From Bradyrhizobium sp. ORS 285 (GTDB lineage: Bacteria > Pseudomonadota > Alphaproteobacteria > Rhizobiales > Xanthobacteraceae), in the NCBI RefSeq assembly GCF_900176205.1, contig NZ_LT859959.1, positions 3,741,001 to 3,805,000 of the forward strand: DNA of 64,000 bases, written 5' to 3'. The notes beneath the pieces were generated by a model, which was not told the origin of the DNA, searched no databases, and saw only the letters and a program-made list of their open reading frames with translations. The translations under genes were made by a program, and so were the position numbers. This document shows positions 55,243 through 64,000 of this stretch, piece after piece. Numbering within the stretch: position 1 is the first letter of the stretch; each line of letters opens with the position of its first letter.

Positions 55243-55272
55243 GCCGTCCGCCGGTTTCAGACACTTTCATGC

Positions 55273-55302
55273 AAAACGCCCGGCCAGACGGCCGGGCGTT
55301 TT
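55273..55302. terminator. Bidirectional terminator between rne and dctA
   Basis: A perfect 13-bp stem, AAAACGCCCGGCC and GGCCGGGCGTTTT, encloses the loop AGAC. A and T runs on both sides let it stop transcription from rne (plus) and from the convergent dctA (minus). Confidence 0.9.
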
Positions 55303-55348
55303 CGTTTGAGCTTGGTTCTGTTTCGGCTTGACGTTGATGCCGGACGAC

Positions 55349-56695
55349 TCAGCCGGTCGTGACCGCCGTCTCGACATCGGACGGGTCGATCTGCTGGTTG
55401 AGCCGCTTCTGCAGCAGGTCGTGATCGAGCTCGCCTTCCCACCACGACACGAACACCGCGGCGATGCCGTTGCCGGTGATGTTGGTGAGCGCGCGCACCT
55501 CGCTCATGAACTTGTCGATCGAGAACACGATCGCCATGCCCGGCACCAGCGCGGGATTGACCACCGACAGGGTCGCGGCCAGCGTGATGAAGCCGGCGCC
55601 GGTGACGCCGCTGGCGCCTTTCGACGTCAGCATCGCCACGACCAGGATGGTGACCTGCTGGCCGAACGAGAGGTCGACGCCGAGCGCCTGCGAGATGAAC
55701 AGCGTCGCCAACGTCATGTAGATGTTGGTGCCGTCGAGATTGAAGGAGTAGCCGGTCGGCACGACCAGACCGACCACCGGCTTGGAGCAGCCGAGCCGCT
55801 CCAGCTTCTCCATCAGCTGCGGCAGCGCGCTTTCCGAGGAGCTCGTGCCGAGCACGATCAACAGCTCGTCCTTGATGTAGGCGATGAACTTGAAGATGCT
55901 GAAGCCGATGAAGCGCGCGACCAGGCCGAGCACGATCACGACGAACAGGCCGGCCGTGATGTAGAACAGCGCGATCAGACCGATCAGATTGCCGAGCGCC
56001 GCCGGACCGTATTTGCCGATCGTAAAGGCCATGGCGCCGAACGCGCCGACCGGGGCCGCCTTCATCACGATGGCGATGACGCCGAAGACCGCGTGTGCGG
56101 TATCGTCGATCACGTCCCGCAGCCGGTGGCCGCGCTCCCCCAGCGCCATCAGCGCGAAGCCGAACAGGATCGCGAACAGCAGCACCTGCAGGATGTCGCC
56201 GCGCGCCAGCGCGCCGACCACGCTGTCGGGAATGATGTTCAGCACGAAGTCGACCGACTTCTGCGCTTCCGCTTGCTTGACGTAATTGGCAACCGCGGCG
56301 GCATCGGGCTTGGCGGCCAGACCATGGCCAAGCGGGGCCAGGTTACCGACGATCAGGCCCAGCACCAGCGCGAAGGTCGAGACGATCTCGAAATACACCA
56401 GCGCCTTCACGCCGACGCGGCCGACCTTGCTGGCATTCTGGATGTGGGCGATGCCGGACACCACGGTGCAGAAGATGATCGGCGCGATCACCATCTTGAT
56501 CAGCTTGATGAAGCCGTCGCCGAGCGCCTTGATCCAATCATTGGTGGCGAAGTTCGGGAACAGCCAGCCGACCAGGACCCCGATCACGATCGCGATCAGC
56601 ACCTGGATGTAGAGAATGCTGTACCAGGGTTTGCTGCCCGCTTGTGAAGGGACGCCGCGCGTCCCGGTTTCCGTCGCTGCCGCCATCGGCCTCAT
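55349..56695 (-). CDS. dctA: C4-dicarboxylate transporter, DctA/DAACS family
   Basis: A 448-residue sodium/proton-coupled symporter of C4-dicarboxylates. Family motifs are [19 protein letters not shown], the hairpin serine motif [35 protein letters not shown], and [14 protein letters not shown] with [22 protein letters not shown] wording after it. The Asp in the [17 protein letters not shown] segment and the Asn in the last motif should bind substrate and ion. Start may be at 56695 or 56686. It faces rne tail to tail and shares its terminator. Confidence 0.93.
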   Translation of the reverse strand: MRPMAAATETGTRGVPSQAGSKPWYSILYIQVLIAIVIGVLVGWLFPNFATNDWIKALGDGFIKLIKMVIAPIIFCTVVSGIAHIQNASKVGRVGVKALVYFEIVSTFALVLGLIVGNLAPLGHGLAAKPDAAAVANYVKQAEAQKSVDFVLNIIPDSVVGALARGDILQVLLFAILFGFALMALGERGHRLRDVIDDTAHAVFGVIAIVMKAAPVGAFGAMAFTIGKYGPAALGNLIGLIALFYITAGLFVVIVLGLVARFIGFSIFKFIAYIKDELLIVLGTSSSESALPQLMEKLERLGCSKPVVGLVVPTGYSFNLDGTNIYMTLATLFISQALGVDLSFGQQVTILVVAMLTSKGASGVTGAGFITLAATLSVVNPALVPGMAIVFSIDKFMSEVRALTNITGNGIAAVFVSWWEGELDHDLLQKRLNQQIDPSDVETAVTTG

Positions 56696-56800
56696 CCACC
56701 TTCGTCTGTCGGGCCTCGACTGTCCCAGCCCTTGCCACGCGCACCTCAGACAAATTGTCGCGGCCGAGTCAATGACGACGAAGGATGGTGGCGCCGGGCG

Positions 56801-58000
56801 CTAGCCCAGCCAGCGCGCGATCCGGGCCACGGCTTCCCGCATATCCTCAGCCGAACGTGCATAGGAGAAGCGCATGAAGCTACGGCCGTGGATCGGATCG
56901 AAGTCCACGCCCGGCGTCGCCGCGACATGCGTCTCTTCCAGCATGCGCTTGGCAAACTCCAGGCTGTCGGAGGTAAAGTCGGAGACGTCGGCGTAAAGGT
57001 AGAAGGCGCCATCAGCCGGAAGAAACCGGGTCAGGCCAGCCTTCGGGAATCCCTCGATCAGGATGCGGCGGTTCTCCTGATAGCCGTGCTTGATGGCTTC
57101 CATCTCGGTGCGACCGTCGAACGCGGCCTCCGCCGCGATCTGCGACAAGGTCGGAACGGAGATTGCGAGGTTCTGCTGCAAGCGCTCGATCGGACGAACC
57201 AGCGCGTCCGGCACCACCATCCAGCCGATGCGCCAGCCGGTCATGCAGAAGTATTTCGAGAACGAGTTGATGATCAGCGCATCGCGCGACAGCTCCGCCG
57301 CCGTCACCGCCGGAAACGCGTAGTCGAGCCCATGATAGATCTCGTCGGAGATGAAGCGGATGCCGGCGTCGCGCGCGGCCGCGATGACACCGCCGAGCGC
57401 GTCGCGCGACATCATCGTCCCCGTCGGATTGGCCGGGCTCGCCACCAACACGCCCTTGAGCGGCGTCTTGCGATGCGCTGCGAGCAGCGCCTCGCCGGTC
57501 AGCGCATGGCGATTCTCCGCCGTGGTCTCGATCAGCACCGGCTCGCAACCCAGCGCCGTCAGGATGTGGCGATACGGCGGATAGCCGGGAACGGTGACCG
57601 CAACGCGATCGCCGGGCTCGAACATCGCGAGGAATGCCAGGATGAAACCGGCCGAGGATCCCGTGGTGATCACGATCCGCGCCGGATCGATCTCGCAGGC
57701 ATGCGTCTCGCGATAATGCCGCGCGATCCGCTGCCGCAGCGACGACAGGCCGAGCGCTGACGTATAATCGATGCGGGCCTGGTCGAGCGCGGCATGGGCG
57801 GCCGCAATCGCGGTGCGCGGCGCCGGCGCGGCCGGCTGGCCAACCTCCATGTGAATGACATGGCCTCCGCCCGCCTCGATCCGCTCGGCCGCGGCCATCA
57901 CGTCCATCACCATGAACGGCGGAACATTGCTGCGCGCGGACGGCGCGGTCAGGTTGGCGAGCCGCTGTTCCAATGTCGGTATCACTGTCGCATCCACCAT
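56801..58000 (-). CDS. Class I/II PLP aminotransferase
   Basis: A 399-residue fold-type I aminotransferase related to aspartate aminotransferases. Motifs: HMEVGQPAAPAPRTAIAAA, TTGSSAGFILAFLAMFEPGD, SPANPTGTMM, SDEIYHGLDY with the PLP-contacting Asp and Tyr, and the PLP lysine in INSFSKYFCMTGWRIGWMV. An Arg for the substrate carboxylate lies in MRFSYARSAEDM. Substrate is unassigned. The start MVDATVIPTLEQR at 58000 is divergent from the M48 protease gene. Confidence 0.9.
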   Translation of the reverse strand: MVDATVIPTLEQRLANLTAPSARSNVPPFMVMDVMAAAERIEAGGGHVIHMEVGQPAAPAPRTAIAAAHAALDQARIDYTSALGLSSLRQRIARHYRETHACEIDPARIVITTGSSAGFILAFLAMFEPGDRVAVTVPGYPPYRHILTALGCEPVLIETTAENRHALTGEALLAAHRKTPLKGVLVASPANPTGTMMSRDALGGVIAAARDAGIRFISDEIYHGLDYAFPAVTAAELSRDALIINSFSKYFCMTGWRIGWMVVPDALVRPIERLQQNLAISVPTLSQIAAEAAFDGRTEMEAIKHGYQENRRILIEGFPKAGLTRFLPADGAFYLYADVSDFTSDSLEFAKRMLEETHVAATPGVDFDPIHGRSFMRFSYARSAEDMREAVARIARWLG

Positions 58001-58162
58001 GGATATCTGCTATTGACGCCGCCTGTTCGGACCCGCTCTCTCGACCGGCCGGCATGAGGACCATGGCATGATTGGGCCTCATTCGCCGCAGATGAGCCGC
58101 ATTCCGCAGTTTGGTGGGCAATAGCCCGTATCGAGCCTCGCGCCAATTGCAAAGATCGACCG

Positions 58163-59563
58163 ATGTTGCTCCCAATCGTGCTTCGCAAGAAATTGTCCGG
58201 CGGGCTGGCCGCGATCCTCGCGGCTGCCATGGCGCTCGGACCGGTTGCGCCGGCTTCGGCGCAGCAGGGCAAGGGACCGCCGATCCTGCGCGATACCGAA
58301 ACCGAGGTGCTGCTGCGTGAATACACGCGGCCGATCCTGCGCGCCGCCGGGCTCGAGAAGCAGAACATCCAGATGGTCATCATCAACGACAGCTCGTTCA
58401 ACGCGTTCGTCGCGGACGGCCGTCGCATCTTCGTCAATTACGGCGCGATCATGCAGTCGGAGAATCCGAACCAGCTGATTGGCGTGCTCGCGCACGAGAC
58501 CGGCCATCTCGCCGGCGGCCACCTTGCCAAGCTGCGCCAGCAGCTCGCCACCGCACAGACGCAGATGATCATCGCCACCATTCTCGGCGCCGGCGCGCTC
58601 GCCATGGGCGCCTCCCGCGGCGGCGGCAATGGCGGCCTTGCCAATGCCGGCGCCGCGACGCTGTCGGCGCCGGGCGAGGTGATCCGCCGCTCGCTGCTGT
58701 CCTATCAGCGCCAGCAGGAGGAGAACGCCGACCGCGCCGGCGTCAAATTCCTCACCGCCACGGCGCAATCGCCGAAGGGCATGTACGAGACCTTCAAGCG
58801 CTTCACCAATGAGAGCCTCTTCGCGGCGCGCGGTTCGGACCCCTACCTGCAATCGCACCCGATGCCGGCCGACCGCGTCGAGGCGCTGGAAGGCCTGGCG
58901 CGCCAGTCGCCCTATTGGGACAAGAAGGACGACGCGTCGTTGCAGATGCGCCATGACATGGTCCGAGCCAAGATCTCGGCCTTCATGGAGCGGCCCGACA
59001 CGGTGGCGCGGCGCTATCCGCTGTCCGACAACAGCCTGCCGGCGCGCTATGCGCGGGCGATCTCCACCTATCTCCACGGCGACCTGCGCAGTGCGCTGAC
59101 CCAGATCGACGCCCTGATCCAGGTGCAGCCCAACAACCCCTATTTCCACGAGGTTCGCGGCCAGGCCCTGCTCGAAGGCGGCCGTCCGACCGAGGCGATC
59201 GCACCGCTGCGCAAGGCGGTGCAGCTGTCCAATAACGCGCCGCTCATCGAGATGTTACTTGGCCAGGCCTTGGTGGCGTCGGAGAACAAGGCCTACACGG
59301 AAGAGGCGATCTCGATCCTGCGCGCGGCGGTGGCGCGCGAATCCGAAGCGCCGATCGGCTACGCCCAGCTCGCGATGGCCTACGGCCGCAAGGGCGACTA
59401 TGCCGAGGCCGACCTCGCCTCGGCCCAGGCGGCCTTCCTTCGGGGCGACAACAAGACCGCCCGCGAGCTTGCATCGCGGGCCAAGACCCGCTTCGCGGTG
59501 GGTTCGCCGGGTTGGGTGAAGGCAGACGACATCGTCGCTTCCAAGCCGCTTTCGAGCCAGTAG
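58163..59563 (+). CDS. M48 metalloprotease with TPR domain (BepA-like)
   Basis: A 466-residue exported protease. Signal peptide cleavage is near APASAQQ, residue 33. The M48 zinc motif HETGH is near residue 111, with the third ligand Glu in QRQQEENADRAGVKFL near residue 190. The C-terminal 150 residues hold tetratricopeptide repeats (VQPNNPYFHEVRGQALLEGG, then LRKAVQLSNNAPLIEMLLG). BepA-type proteins guard outer-membrane assembly in the periplasm. It is likely co-transcribed with the DsbA-family gene 99 bases downstream. Confidence 0.93.
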   Translation: MLLPIVLRKKLSGGLAAILAAAMALGPVAPASAQQGKGPPILRDTETEVLLREYTRPILRAAGLEKQNIQMVIINDSSFNAFVADGRRIFVNYGAIMQSENPNQLIGVLAHETGHLAGGHLAKLRQQLATAQTQMIIATILGAGALAMGASRGGGNGGLANAGAATLSAPGEVIRRSLLSYQRQQEENADRAGVKFLTATAQSPKGMYETFKRFTNESLFAARGSDPYLQSHPMPADRVEALEGLARQSPYWDKKDDASLQMRHDMVRAKISAFMERPDTVARRYPLSDNSLPARYARAISTYLHGDLRSALTQIDALIQVQPNNPYFHEVRGQALLEGGRPTEAIAPLRKAVQLSNNAPLIEMLLGQALVASENKAYTEEAISILRAAVARESEAPIGYAQLAMAYGRKGDYAEADLASAQAAFLRGDNKTARELASRAKTRFAVGSPGWVKADDIVASKPLSSQ

Positions 59564-59662
59564 AACGACCGATTTGCTGCTAACATCACGCCAAGATTAC
59601 CAAGATACCGCTCACAGCCTTCGACAAAGGACCCGATCATTTTGACCCAGAGGACCTCCTTC

Positions 59663-60427
59663 ATGCCGTCATTCCGCACGCTCCTCCCCGCGGCGCTGCT
59701 CGCGCTCTCGCTCTGCGGCGCCCCGCAGGTGGCGTCGGCTGAGAGCTTTTCCGACAGCCAGCGCGGCGAGATCGAGACCATCGTCAGGAACTACCTGGTC
59801 GCGCATCCCGAGGTGCTCGAGGAGGCGATGGCCGAGCTGCAGAAGCGGCAGACCGCGGCCGAGGCGGCCAAGCACGAGGCTGGCATCGCCAAGAATGCCG
59901 ACACCATCTTCAACTCGCCGCGCGGCGTCGTGCTCGGCAACAAGGACGGCGACGTCACCTTCGTCGAGTTCTTCGATTACAATTGCGGCTACTGCAAGCG
60001 CGCGATGACCGACATGATGGAGCTGATGAAGAGCGACCCGAAGCTGAAGGTCGTGCTCAAGGAATTCCCCGTGCTGAGCCAGGGCTCGGTCGAAGCCGCG
60101 CAGGTCGCCGTCGCCGTGCGCATGCAGGCGCCGCAGAAATATCTCGACTTCCACCAGAAGCTGCTCGGCGGCCGCGGCCAGGCCGACAAGGCCCACGCGC
60201 TCGCCGTGGCGAAGGATCTCGGGCTGGACATGGCTCGGGTCGAAAAGGACATGGCGAGCCCCGAGGCAAAGGCGACAATCGAAGAGAATTTCAAGCTCGC
60301 CGAGGAGATGGGCATGAACGGCACGCCCAGCTACGTGATCGGCAAGCAGGTCGTGATCGGCGCCGTCGGCGTCGAGGGCTTGCGCGAGAAGATCAGCACC
60401 GCGCGCTGCGGCAAGGCGAGCTGCTGA
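59663..60427 (+). CDS. DsbA-family thiol:disulfide oxidoreductase
   Basis: A 254-residue exported thioredoxin-fold protein. The signal peptide ends at QVASAES (near residue 26). The active site is FFDYNCGYCKRAM, a CGYC pair as in DsbC/Com1-like enzymes, and the cis-proline loop is GTPSYV. A helical N-terminal region (residues 30-75) precedes the fold. The role is disulfide formation or isomerisation in the periplasm. ATG 59663 is chosen because AGAGGA lies eight bases upstream; a TTG at 59642 is also open. Confidence 0.92.
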   Translation: MPSFRTLLPAALLALSLCGAPQVASAESFSDSQRGEIETIVRNYLVAHPEVLEEAMAELQKRQTAAEAAKHEAGIAKNADTIFNSPRGVVLGNKDGDVTFVEFFDYNCGYCKRAMTDMMELMKSDPKLKVVLKEFPVLSQGSVEAAQVAVAVRMQAPQKYLDFHQKLLGGRGQADKAHALAVAKDLGLDMARVEKDMASPEAKATIEENFKLAEEMGMNGTPSYVIGKQVVIGAVGVEGLREKISTARCGKASC

Positions 60428-60451
60428 GCCGCGCAGCACGGGATGCAAACG

Positions 60452-60482
60452 AAAGGCCGGCTGGATCAGCCGGCCTTTTTTT
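60452..60482 (+). terminator. Terminator after the DsbA-family gene
   Basis: A perfect 12-bp stem, AAAGGCCGGCTG and CAGCCGGCCTTT, with the loop GAT runs directly into a T tract. It ends the M48-DsbA transcript and lies 30 bases before the end of the convergent GntR gene. Confidence 0.92.
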
Positions 60483-60511
60483 GTTTTTGGATGTGAGCCG
60501 CTGGCGCGTGT

Positions 60512-61183
60512 TCAGGCCGTCAGCTTCATGCCGAGCCGGGTCCGCAGCGCCTCACGGATGTGATTGCGCGCGATCGCCTCGGCACGGTCGGGATCGCGTG
60601 CCGCGATCGACTCGATCAGCTCGCCGTGCTCGATGGCAGCCGTAGACGGACGCCCCTCCGCGGCAAACGTCGTGGTGCCAAGCAGCGAAATCGCGACATG
60701 CATGTCGGCCAGTGCGGCATCGAGATAACGATTGCGCGCCGCCCGCTGCATCGCGCCATGCATCAGCCGGTTCAGCCGCGCGAGCTCGGCTGCGTCACCG
60801 GCTGCGGCGACGAAGCGCGCGTGAATATCGCGGAGCGCCGCGATCTCGGCTGGCGCGGCGTATTGCGCGGCGAGCCGGGCCGCCGCTCCTTCGAGGATCT
60901 CCCGCATAGCATAGAGCTCGAGAACCTCGCTCGGATCGAGGCTGCGCACGATCAGGCCGCGACCACCGGCCGGCTGCACCCAGCCTTTCGCCATCAACCT
61001 CCCGAACGCTTCCCGGACCGGCGTGCGGCTGACGTTCAGCCGCTGGGCGACCTCGTCCTCGCGCAGCCGGTCTCCCGAACGATAGACGCCGTTCTCAAGA
61101 GCCTCGCACAGCGCGCGGAACACCGCCTCGCCGAGGGAGACGTTGTCGCGGTCGATCGTGAGCGTGGGTGCAACGCTGGCCAT
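60512..61183 (-). CDS. GntR-family (FadR-type) transcriptional regulator
   Basis: A 223-residue regulator with an N-terminal winged helix-turn-helix (LREDEVAQRLNVSRTPVREAFGRLMAKGWV) and a FadR C-terminal ligand-binding domain (FCD) with helical bundle and metal-ligand histidines. ATG 61183 (MASVAPTLTID) is chosen; the frame runs 48 bases further up. It is divergent from tcuA-tcuB, and the gap holds repeated TATACGATA boxes, so it probably controls tricarballylate or related tricarboxylate use. Confidence 0.92.
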   Translation of the reverse strand: MASVAPTLTIDRDNVSLGEAVFRALCEALENGVYRSGDRLREDEVAQRLNVSRTPVREAFGRLMAKGWVQPAGGRGLIVRSLDPSEVLELYAMREILEGAAARLAAQYAAPAEIAALRDIHARFVAAAGDAAELARLNRLMHGAMQRAARNRYLDAALADMHVAISLLGTTTFAAEGRPSTAAIEHGELIESIAARDPDRAEAIARNHIREALRTRLGMKLTA

Positions 61184-61237
61184 GGCTGGCACTGTCTCAC
61201 AGCCGCGAGGCGAGGAAAAGGTCCATTGCATATTTTT

Positions 61238-61257
61238 GTATACGATAGTATACGATA
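61238..61257. promoter_or_regulatory. GntR operator candidate upstream of tcuA
   Basis: Two direct copies of TATACGATA (61239-61247 and 61249-61257) overlap an inverted pair GTATAC...GTATAC in the only AT-rich part of the gap between the GntR gene and tcuA. The position between divergent regulator and target genes fits an operator. Confidence 0.5.
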
Positions 61258-61317
61258 TTCAGCGGAGCGCCGCAGGTTTCCTGGTGCCGCCGTGCCCGAC
61301 TCCGGAGAGATCGCGTC

Positions 61318-62748
61318 ATGACGACCGATGGCGACATCGCCGACCATCCCAAAACCTACGACGTCGTGGTCGTCGGCGGCGGCAACGCGGCGCTGTGTGC
61401 CGCCATTTCGGCGCGGCGCGCCGGTGCCTCGGTCGTCGTTCTCGAAGCGGCCACAAAATTCTATCGCGGCGGCAACACGCGCCACACCCGCAACATGCGC
61501 TGCGCCCACGACGCGGCGACGGCGACCTTGAGCGGCCCCTACACCGAGGACGAGTTTTGGGACGATCTGCTGCGCGTCACCGAGGGCCAGACCAATGAGC
61601 AGCTGGCGCGGATGATGATCCGCGAGTCCAAGGACATGCTCGACTGGATCGTCGAACAGGGCGTCCGCTTCCAGCCCTCCCTCGGCGGCACGCTGAGCCT
61701 CGGACGCACCAACTCGTTCTTCCTCGGCGGCGGCCGCGCGATGCTCAATGCACTGTATCTGACCGCGGAGCGTCTCGGCGTCGACGTGCTTTACGAGGCC
61801 GAGGTGGTGGCGCTCGACATCGAGGAGGACCGTTTCCGCGCTGCCATCGTGCAGCAGCCTAACGGCAGGGTCCGCATCCGCGGCAAGGCGCTGGTCGCCG
61901 CGGCCGGCGGATTCGAATCCAACATCGACAAATTGGTCAAGGGCTGGGGCGAGATCGCGCGCAACTTCCTGATCCGCGGCACGCCCAACAATCGCGGCAC
62001 GGTGCTGGACATGCTGCTGGGCGCCGGCGTCGACAGCATCGGCGATCCGACGCAATGTCATGCGGTCGCGATCGATGCGCGCGCACCGAAATATGACGGC
62101 GGCATCATCACGCGGCTCGACTGCGTCGTGTTCGGCATCGTCGTCAACAAGCGCGCGGAGCGCTTCTACGACGAGGGCGAGGACGTCTGGCCGAAGCGCT
62201 ACGCCATCTGGGGCCGGCTGGTCGCCGCGCAGCCGGACCAGATCGCCTACATCATCTTCGATGCCAAATCGGCCAATCTGTTCATGCCCTCGCTTTACCC
62301 TGCGATCCAGGCCAACAGCATCGCCGAGCTCGCCGCCAAGCTCGAGCTCGATCCCGCCAAGCTCTCGGCTACCGTTGCGGAGTTCAATGCCGCGGTGCGC
62401 GACGGCAGCTTCAATCCCGACATTCTCGACGATTGCCGGACCGAAAACCTGACGCCGCCGAAATCGCATTGGGCGCGACGCATCGAGACGGGCCCGTACT
62501 ACGCCTACCCTGTCAGGCCCGGCATCACATTCACCTATCTCGGCGTCCGCGTGGATCACGAGGCCCGAATGATGATGAGACGAGGCGGACGCGCCGACAA
62601 CATGTACGCGGCCGGCGAGATCATGGCCGGCAACGTGCTCCGACGCGGCTACGCCGCCGGCATCGGCATGACCATCGGCAGCGTGTTCGGACGCATCGCG
62701 GGCCAGGGAGCAGCACGACATGCAGCAGCACGACATGCAGCGCAGTGA
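61318..62748 (+). CDS. tcuA: FAD-dependent tricarballylate dehydrogenase
   Basis: A 476-residue FAD_binding_2 flavoprotein. The dinucleotide motif VVVVGGGNAALCAAISARRAG is at residues 15-35, followed by TKFYRGGNTRHTRNMR. A later substrate region is TQCHAVAIDARAPKYDGG, and the C-terminal FAD segment is MYAAGEIMAGNVLRRGYA. TcuA oxidises tricarballylate to cis-aconitate and passes electrons to TcuB. It is followed by tcuB with a 29-base overlap. A tcuC transporter gene is not visible in the window. Confidence 0.9.
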   Translation: MTTDGDIADHPKTYDVVVVGGGNAALCAAISARRAGASVVVLEAATKFYRGGNTRHTRNMRCAHDAATATLSGPYTEDEFWDDLLRVTEGQTNEQLARMMIRESKDMLDWIVEQGVRFQPSLGGTLSLGRTNSFFLGGGRAMLNALYLTAERLGVDVLYEAEVVALDIEEDRFRAAIVQQPNGRVRIRGKALVAAAGGFESNIDKLVKGWGEIARNFLIRGTPNNRGTVLDMLLGAGVDSIGDPTQCHAVAIDARAPKYDGGIITRLDCVVFGIVVNKRAERFYDEGEDVWPKRYAIWGRLVAAQPDQIAYIIFDAKSANLFMPSLYPAIQANSIAELAAKLELDPAKLSATVAEFNAAVRDGSFNPDILDDCRTENLTPPKSHWARRIETGPYYAYPVRPGITFTYLGVRVDHEARMMMRRGGRADNMYAAGEIMAGNVLRRGYAAGIGMTIGSVFGRIAGQGAARHAAARHAAQ

Positions 62749-63838
62749 GGCGTTGGCCGAGGCGGATCGGCTGATGACGATCTGCAATTCCTGCCGCTAT
62801 TGCGAGGGGCTCTGCGCCGTGTTTCCAGCGATGGAGATGCGCCGAGCGTTCAACGGCGGCGATCTCAACTACCTTGCCAACCTCTGCCATTCCTGCGGCG
62901 CCTGCTATATCGACTGCCAGTTCTCTCCGCCGCACGAATTCGACGTGCGCGTGCCCGCGGTGCTCGCTCGCGTCCGGCATGAGAGCTACGCGGACTACGC
63001 CTGGCCGCGCGCGCTCGCGCCGATGTTCAAACGCAACGGGCTTGCGATCGCGCTCACCGTGGTGTTGAGCATCGCCGTCTTCATCCTCGGCTTCGTCGCC
63101 TTCAACGATCCGGCCGCGTTGCTGCAAAGCCGGCATGGCCCCGGATCGTTCTATGCGCTGATGCCGCACAACACGATGGCGCTGGTGTTCGGCGCAGCGT
63201 TCCTGTGGGCGATGATCGCCTTCATCAAGGGTATCAGCGCCTTCTGGACCGATATCGGCGACCCGCAGGCGACGCTCACCCAGGCGCGTCCCTTCCTGCG
63301 CGCCGTGCGCGACGCCGGCAGCCTGCGCTATCTCGATGGCGGCGGCGTCGGCTGCTACAACGAGGACGAGAAGCCTGATGACAACAGGCGCTTCTATCAT
63401 CATCTCACGTTCTACGGCTTCCTGCTCTGCTTTGCCTCCACCAGCGTCGCGACGCTTTATCATTACCTCCTGCATCGCGAGGCGCCCTACCCGCTGTGGG
63501 ATCTGCCGGTGGTGCTCGGCACGCTCGGCGGCCTTGGCATCGTGATCGGTCCGCTCGGACTCTATGTCGCGAAGTCCAAGCGCGAGCCGGCGATGACGGA
63601 TGGCGGCAGCCGCGGCATGGATGTCGCGTTCCTGGCCATGCTTGTTCTGACCGGTGTGACCGGCCTCGCTCTCCTGCTGTTGCGCGAGACGAGCGCGATG
63701 GGCCTGTTGCTGGCGCTGCATCTCGGCGCGGTGTTCGCGCTGTTCATCACCATGCCCTACGGCAAGTTCGTGCACGGCCTCTATCGTTTCCTGGCGCTGG
63801 TCCGCTACGCACGCGAGCGCCACACGTCGGCCGTGTAG
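62720..63838 (+). CDS. tcuB: Tricarballylate utilisation protein TcuB (CitB-like)
   Basis: A 372-residue membrane iron-sulfur protein that reoxidises TcuA and sends electrons to the quinone pool. Two cysteine clusters at the N-terminus (CNSCRYCEGLCAVFPAM and CHSCGACYIDCQFSPPHEF) should hold Fe-S clusters. About six membrane helices follow, with histidines suited to haem binding (FYHHLTFYGFLL, LYHYLLHREAPY). A perfect 15-base tandem duplication (62710-62739) provides two in-frame starts at 62720 and 62735; the first has GGGAG upstream. Confidence 0.9.
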   Translation: MQQHDMQRSEALAEADRLMTICNSCRYCEGLCAVFPAMEMRRAFNGGDLNYLANLCHSCGACYIDCQFSPPHEFDVRVPAVLARVRHESYADYAWPRALAPMFKRNGLAIALTVVLSIAVFILGFVAFNDPAALLQSRHGPGSFYALMPHNTMALVFGAAFLWAMIAFIKGISAFWTDIGDPQATLTQARPFLRAVRDAGSLRYLDGGGVGCYNEDEKPDDNRRFYHHLTFYGFLLCFASTSVATLYHYLLHREAPYPLWDLPVVLGTLGGLGIVIGPLGLYVAKSKREPAMTDGGSRGMDVAFLAMLVLTGVTGLALLLLRETSAMGLLLALHLGAVFALFITMPYGKFVHGLYRFLALVRYARERHTSAV

Positions 63839-64000
63839 TTTGCCGGAACAACACGATGGCACGCCGAACCCGCTGATTGTCATGCTGCATTCATGACTCT
63901 GAGCATCCGTTCATAAAGTTGCGATCTGCGACATTTTTTCGGAACGATCGGAGCCGTGCGGAACGACTCCAACCTCCTGCCGTTGTCGGCGCGGGCAGTG
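63839..64000. other. Intergenic tail of the window
   Basis: The last 162 bases follow tcuB and contain no recognisable gene. An AT-rich stretch (63895-63945) may hold a promoter for a gene beyond the window. Confidence 0.3.

Noticed and set aside
63940..63970. GGAAC motif resembling an EcfG stress promoter
   Set aside because: No CGTT element is found at the required 16-17 base spacing.

Overview
The window is GC-rich, densely coded alphaproteobacterial chromosome. Gene content and order point to the Bradyrhizobium/Nitrobacteraceae group: a long suf iron-sulfur operon, the rne-amiC-mrcA-prfB cluster, LysM proteins with Ig-like repeats, and two kinds of intergenic repeat that resemble Bradyrhizobium interspersed repeats. 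This placement rests on sequence recognition, not on a database search.

Layout. 1-3001: the 3' part of a DEAD-box RNA helicase gene, a diguanylate cyclase, and a TfoX-domain protein with a histone-H1-like tail. 3127-10151 (minus): the suf operon, in transcription order cysteine desulfurase, sufB, sufC, sufD, sufS, a sufT-like DUF59 gene and sufA, with a terminator at its end. 10198-13549: an acyltransferase and a divergent membrane-bound LytTR regulator sit between the suf operon and an alpha/beta hydrolase. 13742-18886: glutathione S-transferase with a striking palindromic operator region, anmK, tyrS, an MFS transporter and an SH3-domain exported protein. 18887-21947: an accessory-looking patch with a probable DUF2274 relic (a family linked to conjugation clusters), then a TetR regulator divergent from two short-chain dehydrogenases. 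22190-28575: a giant AsmA-like protein, a Bcp-type peroxiredoxin with a Lys/Ala-rich extension, and an M23 peptidase.

28904-38973 is the most interesting part. Two 410-residue LysM paralogues on the same strand bracket a PLP-enzyme group (metC-like gene, aminotransferase, MocR-type regulator) and an AT-richer two-gene islet at 34592-37629. The islet encodes a DUF1837 PD-(D/E)xK nuclease-like protein and a superfamily 2 helicase. I read it as a Hachiman (HamA-HamB) anti-phage system; that system type is known, but this is a complete-looking copy. No integrase, transposase or tRNA gene lies beside it.

38974-46870: a Bradyrhizobium-type repeat region, a PAS-HAMP methyl-accepting chemotaxis protein, a DUF3124 protein divergent from a KefB-like antiporter, upp, and a beta-hydroxyacid dehydrogenase. 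45899-55242: prfB with an intact programmed +1 frameshift site, mrcA (PBP1A), amiC, and rne with a very long His/Asp-rich insertion inside its S1 domain. 55349-63838: a DctA-type dicarboxylate carrier, an aminotransferase, an M48 TPR metalloprotease, a DsbA-family oxidoreductase, and a GntR regulator divergent from tcuA-tcuB for tricarballylate oxidation. No rRNA, tRNA or CRISPR array was found.
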